A DNA stretch of 20,900 bases from Planctomycetota bacterium (GTDB taxonomy: Bacteria > Planctomycetota > PUPC01 > JACPCR01), in contig JASLXP010001091.1 in assembly GCA_030740295.1 (NCBI GenBank), positions 1-20,900 on the forward strand, in the 5' to 3' direction. Position numbers and translations under genes: made by a program. Positions 6,744-14,006 of this stretch are shown one piece after another. The notes beneath the pieces were generated by a model. It worked only from the letters and a program-made list of their open reading frames with translations, searched no databases and had not been told where the DNA came from. Every line of letters begins with the position of its first letter. The first letter of the stretch is position 1.

Positions 6744-9506
6744 CTAAGACCGGCCTGCAAGCTCATCGCAGTGTGCCTTCAAGCCATGACAATAGGGGCA
6801 TTCGCATCCTGGTGAAATCAGGTGAGGAGGATCATCGCGTGCTACTTCGGCTTGGGCGGAAACTGCATCCCGGCAATTCATTGTGTGGATGACACTCTCA
6901 CCCAGATGAACGTCGGTAACCTGGCCTCGCTCGTACATCTTTTCATATGCCTTATCGAAACGGGCGTGCCACGGTGATCCCTTCACGGAGATTTCTTTTC
7001 GTGTCCCCCCTTCGATGAGATGGCAGACGAATTCCGGCAGCGGGATGCCCTGCCAATAATCGCCTGCATGCATGCAGGTGTTGGGGCCGATGCCACAGAA
7101 CATTAGAATCTTACCTTCAGAATGGTGAAGCCGGCCGATGGGGCCGTCCTTGCTCAGGGGGGATTCCTCAGGGTCATCGTGCCCGAAAAGATAACCGGCA
7201 AGGCGGCCTGAGGAGGCGAAAGAATGAGTAGGGTGCCGGTTCCGGAGCACCCCAGGTCTCTGCCAGAACCGATTCGTGACAGACCCGACCCGGGAAGGAG
7301 AGCGCTTTCGATCATAAGGCCTGGCGCCGAGGCAAGAGAAAGTAAAGGTCGGCATCATCAGCGTTCCCTGCGGGCCAAGCAGTTCTTCGATGGTGTCAAT
7401 CACCCTATCTGCTCCACCCTCGATGTAACCAAACTGACTGAGCGAAAAATGTCCCAGCACCGTATCTCCTGCTTCGATTCCTGCTTCTTCGAGGGCAGAT
7501 CGGATCTGAGCCACCGTGATAAAGGGTCTCAACCTGACCATGTTCTTCGTGGCCAGGAATTCGAACGTCTTCTCGAGACGACTGACGTCAGGGCTTCCGA
7601 CAACATTTCGTCGAACGGTTTCTGCAATCTCACTGACTGTTCTTTTGCCGTTGGCCAGCATGATCGCCTGTACGACCGACATGGAGATACCCCAGCCAAT
7701 CCCAATGCCGAGTTCTTCTTCAATGAAACGCTTCTCTTCACCGGATGCCGTTTCAAATGACAGGAAGCCTCTGAACGTCTTCACAGGCACCGTCGTGCTT
7801 TCGGGGAGAGGTGGCCGCGTATCACCTGCAGAAAAATAGTCCTGTTGGCTGACAGCATCTCTCACAGCTTCAGTCGCATCTCGCAGACGATCCTGAAAGC
7901 AGGACACTCGCTCATCCAGCAATTCCCTGGGGAGGAGACGGCTTTCGCCGAGGAGCTTCCCGGTGTTCGATTCAACCTGTGATGTGGAGGCGAAAAACTG
8001 TTCTCCGGGAACCAGCCAAGCTACGGAGGCGGTTTTCTCACGATAGCGATCGTAAAGCCCGTTCAGTTGGCTTTTCCATGTTTCCTGCCTGGACTGGCCT
8101 TTCTCTCCACGGAGGGCCTTCGCTGCAACGGATCGTAATCGCTGGATGCCCCGTTCTGCCGTGAGGTCAGCCAGCCAGACGGCCTCATCCAGGCCCGCGT
8201 TGGCAAGAAAGGCAGCGTAGGTGGCTGATACCTGGGCCATATCCAGAAGCATCTGCCCCGAGATCCTCCCCGGTGTATCCATGGCGAGGTGATGAGTTCC
8301 GCTGTAATGGTAAATCGACGGAGTGGGTGCGCCGACGAGCGGCTCGCCAAAGATGTTGTCGATGGTATCGGCGGCGGTGAGATTCCATCGAAAGAGCGGA
8401 TTCGTAGTTCTGACTCGCTCCAGCAATTCGGCGGCGAAATCATCAACGAATGAAGGCAATGAAATGAAATTCTCCGTCAGTGTACAGATCGACGTCGTTG
8501 CGTTCTGATCCGTGCCGACAGTATCGATGTTCAATCCCGCTCGCAGATGACGAGTTTCTTCGTCATTCTGAATCAGGGCATTGAAGCCGCGCACTTCCAT
8601 CGGAAAGAGGAGCCGCAAAGAACGACGCAACCGCGGCAACTGGCCGGAGCTCACCATCGCCTTTATCGCTCGGATGGCCTCCAGGGCGACGGCCACCTGC
8701 GAACAGTTGTCATCCGCCCCAAACTCATCGTAATGGCCGGTCAGCGCGATCTCTTCCTTCGATTCGCCTGGCAACAGCCCGCTGATGACAGGAAGGTTGC
8801 CGACATAGTGTTCTGCCCTGACCACCGCGTGAGCCTGCACCTTTTTACCTTCGAGGATTCCTTCGCGCAGTTCTCTGCCCTGATTCGGAGTAATGGCAAA
8901 GCCGAACCCCTTATCAGGCGCGTTCCAGGGCGGTATGGAGTAGTTGTGCCATTCGTTGGTTTCGTCCAGGTAGGGCCCGTCCTTGATGAATCGGCGCACA
9001 CCGCGGAAATCGCTGACGACCCCAATCGCTTCCGACCGTACCGCAGCCTGGGTCCAGGGAATCCCAAGTCTTGCTGTCAATACCATTTTGCCGCGACAAT
9101 TTTCCTCGGTGATGTCTTCGATGGCATCGGCAATGATCAGATCACCAGTCACCCCCTCAGCCGGAGTCGGCTGGCTGTACATCATCAGAGAAGTCGGGGC
9201 TTGGGCGTAGTCGGCAAGCAGGATCTCGTTCCCGCCATCGATAACGCACGAAAGGCGCGCCTCGTGAACATCGTATGCTTTGGGGAGTACCCAACCGCCA
9301 TGCGCTGTCTCACCATCAGCAGGAAAATCGATGAGCCGCACGTCCTCCATACCGATGGTTTCCATGCGGGAGACGATCTTCCGGGCCAGGGCAAGAATTC
9401 GATCGAACGAAGACCATCGAGAGTCCTGAAAGAGCTCATTAATATCTTCCTTCATGCGCTCAGAAGAAAGACATCCGGGAAGGGCATTCCAGATGGCGTC
9501 ATACAT
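6744..9506 (-). CDS. Fusion protein: M28/DUF4910-like aminopeptidase domain, winged-helix-like domain, AAC(3)-fold N-acetyltransferase domain
   Basis: A 920-residue protein with no signal peptide, so probably cytoplasmic. The N-terminal half (about 20-440) resembles M28-superfamily zinc aminopeptidases of the DUF4910/COG4310 type: GHYDEFGADDN (257-267, candidate metal ligands His258 and Asp265/266, catalytic-type Asp260), FPMEVRG (301-307, Glu304), NIDTVG (326-331, Asp328), THHLAMDTP (404-412). About 600-665 looks like a small winged-helix domain (ANGKRTVSEIAETVRR). About 665-885 is an aminoglycoside 3-N-acetyltransferase (Antibiotic_NAT) domain: HFSLSQFGYIEGGAD (686-700), GTLMMPTFTFS (714-724), HPTHSFAS (758-765), NTCMHAGDY (809-817). 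The tail has Cys901, 903, 906 and 913. The acetyl acceptor is unknown; resistance should not be assumed. The frame is intact. The ATG at 9506 has no clear ribosome binding site; Met18 is the next option. Confidence 0.85.
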   Translation of the reverse strand: MYDAIWNALPGCLSSERMKEDINELFQDSRWSSFDRILALARKIVSRMETIGMEDVRLIDFPADGETAHGGWVLPKAYDVHEARLSCVIDGGNEILLADYAQAPTSLMMYSQPTPAEGVTGDLIIADAIEDITEENCRGKMVLTARLGIPWTQAAVRSEAIGVVSDFRGVRRFIKDGPYLDETNEWHNYSIPPWNAPDKGFGFAITPNQGRELREGILEGKKVQAHAVVRAEHYVGNLPVISGLLPGESKEEIALTGHYDEFGADDNCSQVAVALEAIRAIKAMVSSGQLPRLRRSLRLLFPMEVRGFNALIQNDEETRHLRAGLNIDTVGTDQNATTSICTLTENFISLPSFVDDFAAELLERVRTTNPLFRWNLTAADTIDNIFGEPLVGAPTPSIYHYSGTHHLAMDTPGRISGQMLLDMAQVSATYAAFLANAGLDEAVWLADLTAERGIQRLRSVAAKALRGEKGQSRQETWKSQLNGLYDRYREKTASVAWLVPGEQFFASTSQVESNTGKLLGESRLLPRELLDERVSCFQDRLRDATEAVRDAVSQQDYFSAGDTRPPLPESTTVPVKTFRGFLSFETASGEEKRFIEEELGIGIGWGISMSVVQAIMLANGKRTVSEIAETVRRNVVGSPDVSRLEKTFEFLATKNMVRLRPFITVAQIRSALEEAGIEAGDTVLGHFSLSQFGYIEGGADRVIDTIEELLGPQGTLMMPTFTFSCLGARPYDRKRSPSRVGSVTNRFWQRPGVLRNRHPTHSFASSGRLAGYLFGHDDPEESPLSKDGPIGRLHHSEGKILMFCGIGPNTCMHAGDYWQGIPLPEFVCHLIEGGTRKEISVKGSPWHARFDKAYEKMYERGQVTDVHLGESVIHTMNCRDAVSAQAEVARDDPPHLISPGCECPYCHGLKAHCDELAGRS

Positions 9507-9906
9507 GCGTAAATTGGCTATGGCTGGGAGACGATTGGCTGTCTTTTCCAGGCAACATCAGGCAGGATAGCAAGGCGGGAATAGAATGTCTGCACTAACC
9601 AACTAACTCGCTCGTAAACGGACATGCAGGACAGACCATTCGGAGTGGAAATTGGTGCATCTGGCTGGCACGAGGTGAACGGCTGCGGTGATCTCGCTTG
9701 GATGAGTTGCATGGATTCGCGGAGACACAACGTAGAGTGGCCATAGCAGCTCAATTCGAATTTAATTCAGCATCGTTAATCTTTGGGGCTCGCATCTGTC
9801 CAGTTCATCCTCCTTCAGTTGCCGCAAGGGTCCGTATTTGAAAGTGGAAACGCCCCTGGCGCGAAAGCTGGCGGGGCCACCATCTTTTTCATTCTTGAAC
9901 CATAGA
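9507..9906. other. Divergent intergenic region, nothing firm
   Basis: These 400 bases lie between the leftward fusion gene and the rightward lipoprotein gene. Promoters for both should be here, but I see no clear consensus. Short open frames on the minus strand (about 9518-9754 and 9762-9953) show no recognisable motifs or ribosome binding sites and are not called. The lipoprotein frame stays open upstream to a TTG at 9838. Confidence 0.4.
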
Positions 9907-12204
9907 ATGTCAACCACGCCATCTGCTCTCCCACGACTCCAACAATCTACCACTCTGTCGCTCTGCTCTTCCGCTCTTCAATTCAGTCCCATCCTCCCAC
10001 ACCTCTTCCTCCTGTTCAGCCTCTGCCTCCTCTTCACTGGCTGCGACATCTACACAAAAGTCGATGACCCCGGCCCCGGCGAACCGAAGGCCGTGAAGCG
10101 TCTTACCGAGGACAAGATTTCTGACAGTCTGAAACCCACCGACGGGGAATATGGAAATTCAGAGGCGGGTAAGGGCGACACCGGTCTGGGTTTCGGGAAG
10201 GGCGACAAAGGGGAAAGGCCCAAGCCTTCGGATAACGGCACGGTCGCCGATCAGTTCGGCGATGTGGGTGGGCCTACCTTTTTCGGATTCCATAAATCAG
10301 ATCCCATCGAAGCCAACATCATGGCCTCTCCTCTGGCGCGGGCCGGGATGGCTCAGGCTGCAGACTGGCCCATGCATCAGGGCGGCCCGAGGCACACTGG
10401 TCATTCTGGGGATCGGGTAGTCGGAGTACCGCTCTTACTGAAATGGCGCAAATCCATCGGTTGCCAGTTCTCGTCTTCCCCGGTGATCGCGGATGGTCGC
10501 ATCTATGGTGTATGCGCGGACGGCCTTGCGGCAGCCCTTGATTTCGCCAGTGGGCAGAAACTGTGGCAGACCCAGCTCGATTCAACGGTGTTGGGCGCGC
10601 CTGCCGTTGCGGGCGGGTTGCTGCTGGTCCCGGGCGTGGATGGCAATCTCTATGCACTCGACATTCGCAATGGACTGCAAATCAAAAAGTTCAGGACATT
10701 CCCACCGGACCGGGCGGGGGCAAAATCCCTCGGCACTTCCAAGCCATCGATCCTCGCCAATGCGGTTCTCTTTGACGATCACGTCTTTTACGCGGGACAC
10801 GATGGCCGACTCTATGAGCTGGACGTCCGCACAAAGAATGTCGTCCGCGTCACGCCGCTGCCCGGACCGGTGCGGACCGGTGGATTCGCCGTTTACGGGG
10901 AGAATGTCGTCGCTACCAGTGTTACCGGTGAATTGGCCACCATACGGCTCGGACACCAGGCCCACGTGCTGTGGCGATCGATGGTGTCACGCCCGTCCGC
11001 AGATGCATTTCGAATAACGCCCGTGATCACCGGAAATGTCCTGCTCTCTGCGACGGGACAGGACTCTCTCGTTCAGGCCCGTAGTCTTTCAAAAGGTTCT
11101 CCTCTGTGGGGTCGCCCGGTCGAAGGCCTTGTCACCGGCATGGGCACGGACGGCGCCCGCGCGTTCGTCACCAGCTTTGACAAGAATCGTGCTTTTCTGA
11201 GCGCAATAGACATTAAGAGCGGTCAGCCGGAGTGGAGGGCCTCATTGAAAGGTAAAAGTCTTAGCCCGCCGGTCGTGGCGAACGGCTTTGTGTATGTTGG
11301 GCTGTCGGGCGGCGAGAACAGCCTGCTCGCATTCGAGGCTGCCAGCGGCAGGCAGTTGTGGCACGCCAGGCATTTCAGCAGCATCTCAAACGCGCCCGTG
11401 CCCTATGCCGGGCACCTGATCGTTGCGACGGATTCCGGCTATATTGCGTCTTACGAGCCTTCGGACATTCTGGCAGACAATCGCTTTCTGAAGAGCAACG
11501 CTCCGCCAAAACCATACCTGGACTGGATTGGGACGGTAGATAAATTTGAGTGGCGGATCTCCAAGTGGCCCAAAGGCCCTGCGCGGTTCAACTATCGAAT
11601 GACCGATTTCTCTTTCCGCTTCCAGCCTCTTGACGATGCTTCACCGTGGACAGTCGTCTCAAAGGCTATGGTGCCTTACGAGCCGTATCTGCTCAGTCCG
11701 ACCTATACCGGACTCGATTTCCCCCGTGGGAACGACGTCATCCGCGTTATCGGCGTTCGCGGGATCGACAGGCGTTCTCGATTGCAGACGAAGTTCGAGC
11801 CTGGAGCGGCCTACCGCGTCTTGACCGCCCTCATCGTGGCTCGGAAAATCGGCAACGAATGGCGACCAGTTTACGTGAACAACTGGCTGACGAGCTGGCG
11901 CGAGAACCTGCCGGCCGCCGCAGACTCGGCCATTGCCGGCTACTACGTAAACAAGGGCCGGCCGTTCGATGTTTACATGCCGCTCGATGACGCGCCCACC
12001 AGAAGAATTCTTACCACCTTTGACAGGATGCTGGTGGTCCAGGCCCCGGACCAGAGCATCGCCCGCGGCCAGCTTCGCACGGACGCGCAGGGGGAGACGC
12101 GGATGCACGTCACCCATTACTGGGGCAGCCGCGTGAACCGCTACGATCCCAAACTGATTTACGGCGACAAGAACCTGTTGAATTTCCTGGAGCTCTATCG
12201 GTAG
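9907..12204 (+). CDS. PQQ-like beta-propeller lipoprotein
   Basis: A 765-residue protein from the ATG at 9907. The long N-terminus ends in a hydrophobic segment and a lipobox, LLFTGC, with Cys46 as the predicted lipidated residue. A Gly/Asp/Lys-rich linker (about 52-125) precedes a beta-propeller (about 150-500) opened by the typical ADWPMHQGG. Blades carry PQQ_2-type repeats such as SSSPVIADGRIYGVCADG, LDFASGQKLWQ and GVDGNLYALDIRNG. The last roughly 250 residues are not propeller-like and belong to no family I recognise. By family knowledge such propellers are scaffolds (BamB) or quinoprotein-like; residues for PQQ binding cannot be judged. The frame extends upstream to a TTG at 9838, rejected because it would lengthen an already long signal region. 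No strong ribosome binding site is seen before 9907. A small membrane protein gene follows after a large repeat. Confidence 0.85.
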   Translation: MSTTPSALPRLQQSTTLSLCSSALQFSPILPHLFLLFSLCLLFTGCDIYTKVDDPGPGEPKAVKRLTEDKISDSLKPTDGEYGNSEAGKGDTGLGFGKGDKGERPKPSDNGTVADQFGDVGGPTFFGFHKSDPIEANIMASPLARAGMAQAADWPMHQGGPRHTGHSGDRVVGVPLLLKWRKSIGCQFSSSPVIADGRIYGVCADGLAAALDFASGQKLWQTQLDSTVLGAPAVAGGLLLVPGVDGNLYALDIRNGLQIKKFRTFPPDRAGAKSLGTSKPSILANAVLFDDHVFYAGHDGRLYELDVRTKNVVRVTPLPGPVRTGGFAVYGENVVATSVTGELATIRLGHQAHVLWRSMVSRPSADAFRITPVITGNVLLSATGQDSLVQARSLSKGSPLWGRPVEGLVTGMGTDGARAFVTSFDKNRAFLSAIDIKSGQPEWRASLKGKSLSPPVVANGFVYVGLSGGENSLLAFEAASGRQLWHARHFSSISNAPVPYAGHLIVATDSGYIASYEPSDILADNRFLKSNAPPKPYLDWIGTVDKFEWRISKWPKGPARFNYRMTDFSFRFQPLDDASPWTVVSKAMVPYEPYLLSPTYTGLDFPRGNDVIRVIGVRGIDRRSRLQTKFEPGAAYRVLTALIVARKIGNEWRPVYVNNWLTSWRENLPAAADSAIAGYYVNKGRPFDVYMPLDDAPTRRILTTFDRMLVVQAPDQSIARGQLRTDAQGETRMHVTHYWGSRVNRYDPKLIYGDKNLLNFLELYR

Positions 12205-12340
12205 CCGGTGTCTGTCCGTCATTCTCAGTCTCTGAGAACTTGATTTGCCAACGCTCTGTCTGTTCTGATTGCTCCGTTCAATCTGCAATCGGCTGACAGG
12301 CTGGCAGAATCATGCGTAAGAAGTCCACCACCCGACCTTT

Positions 12341-12538
12341 CCCGGCCTGAAAGGCCAAAACATAAAAGCCCAGGGCAACGCCCTGGGTGAGTAATCTACG
12401 CCCGGATTAGCCCTGTAAGGGCGTCACACATTGTTGAGGCTCAGCATTCTGTGACGCCCCTTCAGGGCTGTGGGACACTTCTCCATCCGAACCCAGGGCG
12501 TTGCCCTGGGCTGATATATTTGGCCCCTTCGGGGCGAG
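12341..12538. repeat. Nested palindromic intergenic repeat (three concentric inverted-repeat pairs)
   Basis: Three pairs of arms nest around a loop at 12429-12449. The outer pair is 12341-12361 with 12515-12538 (imperfect, GGCC-rich). The middle pair, 12367-12388 with 12491-12512, is a perfect 22-base match. The inner pair is 12409-12428 with 12450-12469 (20 bases, two mismatches). Each arm is also a small palindrome, for example CCCAGGGC-AAC-GCCCTGGG in the middle left arm. The element lies between the lipoprotein gene and the 149-residue gene. Its plus-strand translation contains NPGRCPGL, a peptide I recall as common in spurious ORFs annotated over such repeats. It probably belongs to a genome-wide repeat family (inference). 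It may fold in RNA and reduce read-through. Confidence 0.9.
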
Positions 12539-12608
12539 GAGTGTCCAGGATTGACTTTCTTACGAAGGAATCTGGCAGCATCCTGTCGCCACGAGTTCCT
12601 AGCCGTCC

Positions 12609-13058
12609 ATGGAAGACTCTCGAAAACTCCAACGCAGAAGCCTGCATGCTTATGCGCTCCTCGGCTTTGTCTGCGTCAGCGCCATCGCCTACCTCATCGT
12701 GCGGCCTTACTACTACAACTGGATTCTGAGCGGGCAGACAAACGATGTCGTTATCTACTGCAGCACGGCACCGCTTCGGGGCAAGCCGCTGAAGATTCTT
12801 GCCATGTATGACCAACTGGCGCTTTCGCCACCGGCACGCCTGCTGGGCAAGTACCAGAACCGGCCCCCGGAAAAGGTGCGCAGCTACCACATGAAGCCCA
12901 TCGAAGATTACGAGCTCACCGATTTCTCGCTGAAGCTGAAATCAGTGCCTGCAGGGCCGTTGGCCAAAATATTTATCAACGCAGGTGGTCAGAGCTATTA
13001 CGCCGAGGTGACAGACCGGTTGCCCAAGAATGGCGTGATCTATGTGAGGATGGATTAA
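12609..13058 (+). CDS. Small single-pass membrane protein of unknown function
   Basis: A 149-residue protein. A short basic N-terminus (KLQRR) precedes one hydrophobic helix (about 13-31, AYALLGFVCVSAIAYLIV). About 115 soluble residues follow, rich in beta-type sequence (NDVVIYCSTAPL, ELTDFSLKLKSV, KIFINAGGQSYYAEV), with the orientation suggesting an outward-facing domain. I do not recognise the family. It follows the propeller lipoprotein on the same strand, 404 bases away across a repeat, so they may or may not be co-transcribed. No clear Shine-Dalgarno precedes the ATG at 12609. The hydrophobic helix and ordered downstream sequence favour a real gene. Confidence 0.65.
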   Translation: MEDSRKLQRRSLHAYALLGFVCVSAIAYLIVRPYYYNWILSGQTNDVVIYCSTAPLRGKPLKILAMYDQLALSPPARLLGKYQNRPPEKVRSYHMKPIEDYELTDFSLKLKSVPAGPLAKIFINAGGQSYYAEVTDRLPKNGVIYVRMD

Positions 13059-13087
13059 GGTCCACTTTTCAGAAACTTCGCGGGCAC

Positions 13088-13191
13088 AATCGTAGGATGA
13101 ATCGTAGGATGAATCGTAGGATGGGCGTCCTCGCCCGTCTGAGGCCGCGTCCACCTGAAACGGCCGAGACGGCCGAGACGGCCATCCTACG
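13088..13191. repeat. GGGCGTC-core palindromic repeat, copy B, with tandem arms
   Basis: The stem is CGTAGGATGGGCGTC (13115-13129) with GACGGCCATCCTACG (13177-13191), matching at 14 of 15 positions. The left arm is preceded by two further copies of the 12-base unit AATCGTAGGATG, giving three perfect tandem copies at 13088-13123. The right arm contains two copies of the 9-base unit CGGCCGAGA (13161-13178) plus a partial third. It shares its boundaries with copy C at 18748-18781. The rest of 13059-13460 shows nothing else I can name. Confidence 0.8.
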
Positions 13192-13460
13192 TCTGTTTGA
13201 CACCTCTGTTACAACTCGTCGAATTACAGTGTGTTCTGCAAAGGTGACTCGAGTTTGTGAGGATTACGGACCAAATAAGAGTTCACGATTCGCGATCAGA
13301 ACGATTTTCTAATAACGAATCTCAGTAGAGTTTCAGGTCTGTCGAAGCAGGGGTTGGAGTAACGGCTTTAGCCGGGACTTGGCTCGCCATCCGCTCATAG
13401 GGCCCGCGACAGGAAAGAATCACATTCTCATATCTACCGCCGGATTCTGCCGCTTTCCCG

Positions 13461-13625
13461 CTATGTTCTGAATGTAGCAGCAAGCTTCTCGACCACCTCG
13501 GGAGACTTGCTCACGAGACTGTTTGCCTGGACGTCGTCGGCGAGGATGAAGATGATGTTGGGCCGGTCTTCGGCGAAGAGAGTTCCGAGCAGGGCCAGGC
13601 TGATGAGAATGAAACTCGTTTGCAT
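13461..13625 (-). pseudogene. Sulfatase remnant: N-terminus joined in frame to C-terminal end
   Basis: A 54-codon open frame from the ATG at 13625 to the TAG at 13461-13463. Residues 1-18 form a signal peptide (FILISLALLGTLFA), followed by EDRPNIIFILADD, the classic start of an exported sulfatase domain with its first metal-binding Asp pair. Directly after this comes VQANSLVSKSPEVVEKLAATF, which resembles the extreme C-terminus of arylsulfatases (the NLxxxPEVVxxL pattern). The roughly 400 residues that normally lie between, including the CxPSR active site, are missing, so it cannot be a working sulfatase. The simplest reading is a large in-frame internal deletion. It starts 15 bases after the zinc-ribbon gene on the same strand. 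It differs from the intact sulfatase at 17204-18652 (RPNIIFILADD against QPNILWICSDQ), so it is not a fragment of that gene. Confidence 0.7.
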
Positions 13626-13640
13626 AATTGGGTTGGGAAT

Positions 13641-13844
13641 TCAGCTCTCTTTCTTCGCTGCTGGATGCAGTCCCGTTCCTTTGCCGGCTTTCCTGTCGCG
13701 CTCTTTTTGTTCGTGGCAGGCCTTGCACGCATATTTTGGCGCGGAATAGAGACGGTCGTATCCCGGGGCAACGGCTACTCGGCCGACCCATTCGGTCTCC
13801 TGGCCGCAGAAATCGCATCTGATTAGTTTCTGGGTGGATGGCAT
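13641..13844 (-). CDS. Small zinc-ribbon protein of unknown function
   Basis: A 67-residue protein with two CxxC pairs: CDFC (10-13) and CKAC (40-43), spaced 26 residues apart as in zinc ribbons. The C-terminus is basic and Lys-rich (EQKERDRKAGKG). The frame extends upstream to an ATG at 13901, but the extra residues are a hydrophobic stretch that would suit a soluble zinc ribbon poorly, so the ATG at 13844 is preferred. No Shine-Dalgarno is evident at either start. It lies beyond the degP terminator, so it should have its own promoter. No specific function can be assigned; structural metal binding is inferred from the cysteines. Confidence 0.6.
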   Translation of the reverse strand: MPSTQKLIRCDFCGQETEWVGRVAVAPGYDRLYSAPKYACKACHEQKERDRKAGKGTGLHPAAKKES

Positions 13845-13937
13845 TAAAAGAAAAGTAATGAGGTGAAAGATCAGACGAATTCTCACCATGAGCGAAAACA
13901 TGGCTCTGGCAGGCGGCTACTGTGTCAGCAAATGGAC

Positions 13938-13981
13938 AAAAAAACAACCCCCGGGGTCTCCGTCGAAGACCGCCGGGGGCT
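13938..13981 (-). terminator. Rho-independent terminator of the degP-like gene
   Basis: On the minus strand a strong GC hairpin is followed by TTGTTTTTTT. The stem pairs 13948-13959 with 13967-13979 (12 base pairs with one bulged base at 13972), and the loop is about seven bases. It begins about 25 bases after the protease stop codon at 14007, a usual distance. Confidence 0.92.
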
Positions 13982-14006
13982 GAGGGATGGAACATCCACT
14001 GATTGT

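Noticed and set aside
6739..6754. Small GCCGG/CCGGC hairpin between the convergent kinase and fusion genes as a terminator
   Set aside because: The five-base-pair stem overlaps a stop codon and lacks a T-run on either side, so it is too weak to call.
6844..7515. Reading the AAC(3)-fold domain as an antibiotic resistance gene
   Set aside because: It is a domain of a larger protein, far from known resistance enzymes in context. Family membership alone does not show aminoglycoside acetylation.
8547..9512. A 321-codon plus-strand open frame opposite the fusion gene
   Set aside because: It lies antisense to the aminopeptidase-like domain and has no domain features of its own.
9518..9953. Two short minus-strand frames in the intergenic region
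   Set aside because: No motif, membrane segment or ribosome binding site that would support them.
12451..12890. Open frames on both strands over the nested repeat, including one with NPGRCPGL
   Set aside because: The sequence is the palindromic repeat plus antisense of the 149-residue gene. Peptides of this kind are typical spurious translations of repeats.
13088..13123. The 12-base tandem repeats as a CRISPR array
   Set aside because: The units are contiguous with no spacers, and no cas gene is present.
13097..13312. A 71-codon plus-strand frame with RRMNRRM and ETAETAETA repeats
   Set aside because: The repeated peptide simply translates the tandem DNA units of repeat copy B; no ribosome binding site or conserved feature.
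13420..13995. A 191-codon minus-strand frame
   Set aside because: It overlaps the degP terminator, the zinc-ribbon gene and the sulfatase remnant in the wrong frame; its composition is Arg/Pro/His-rich shadow sequence.
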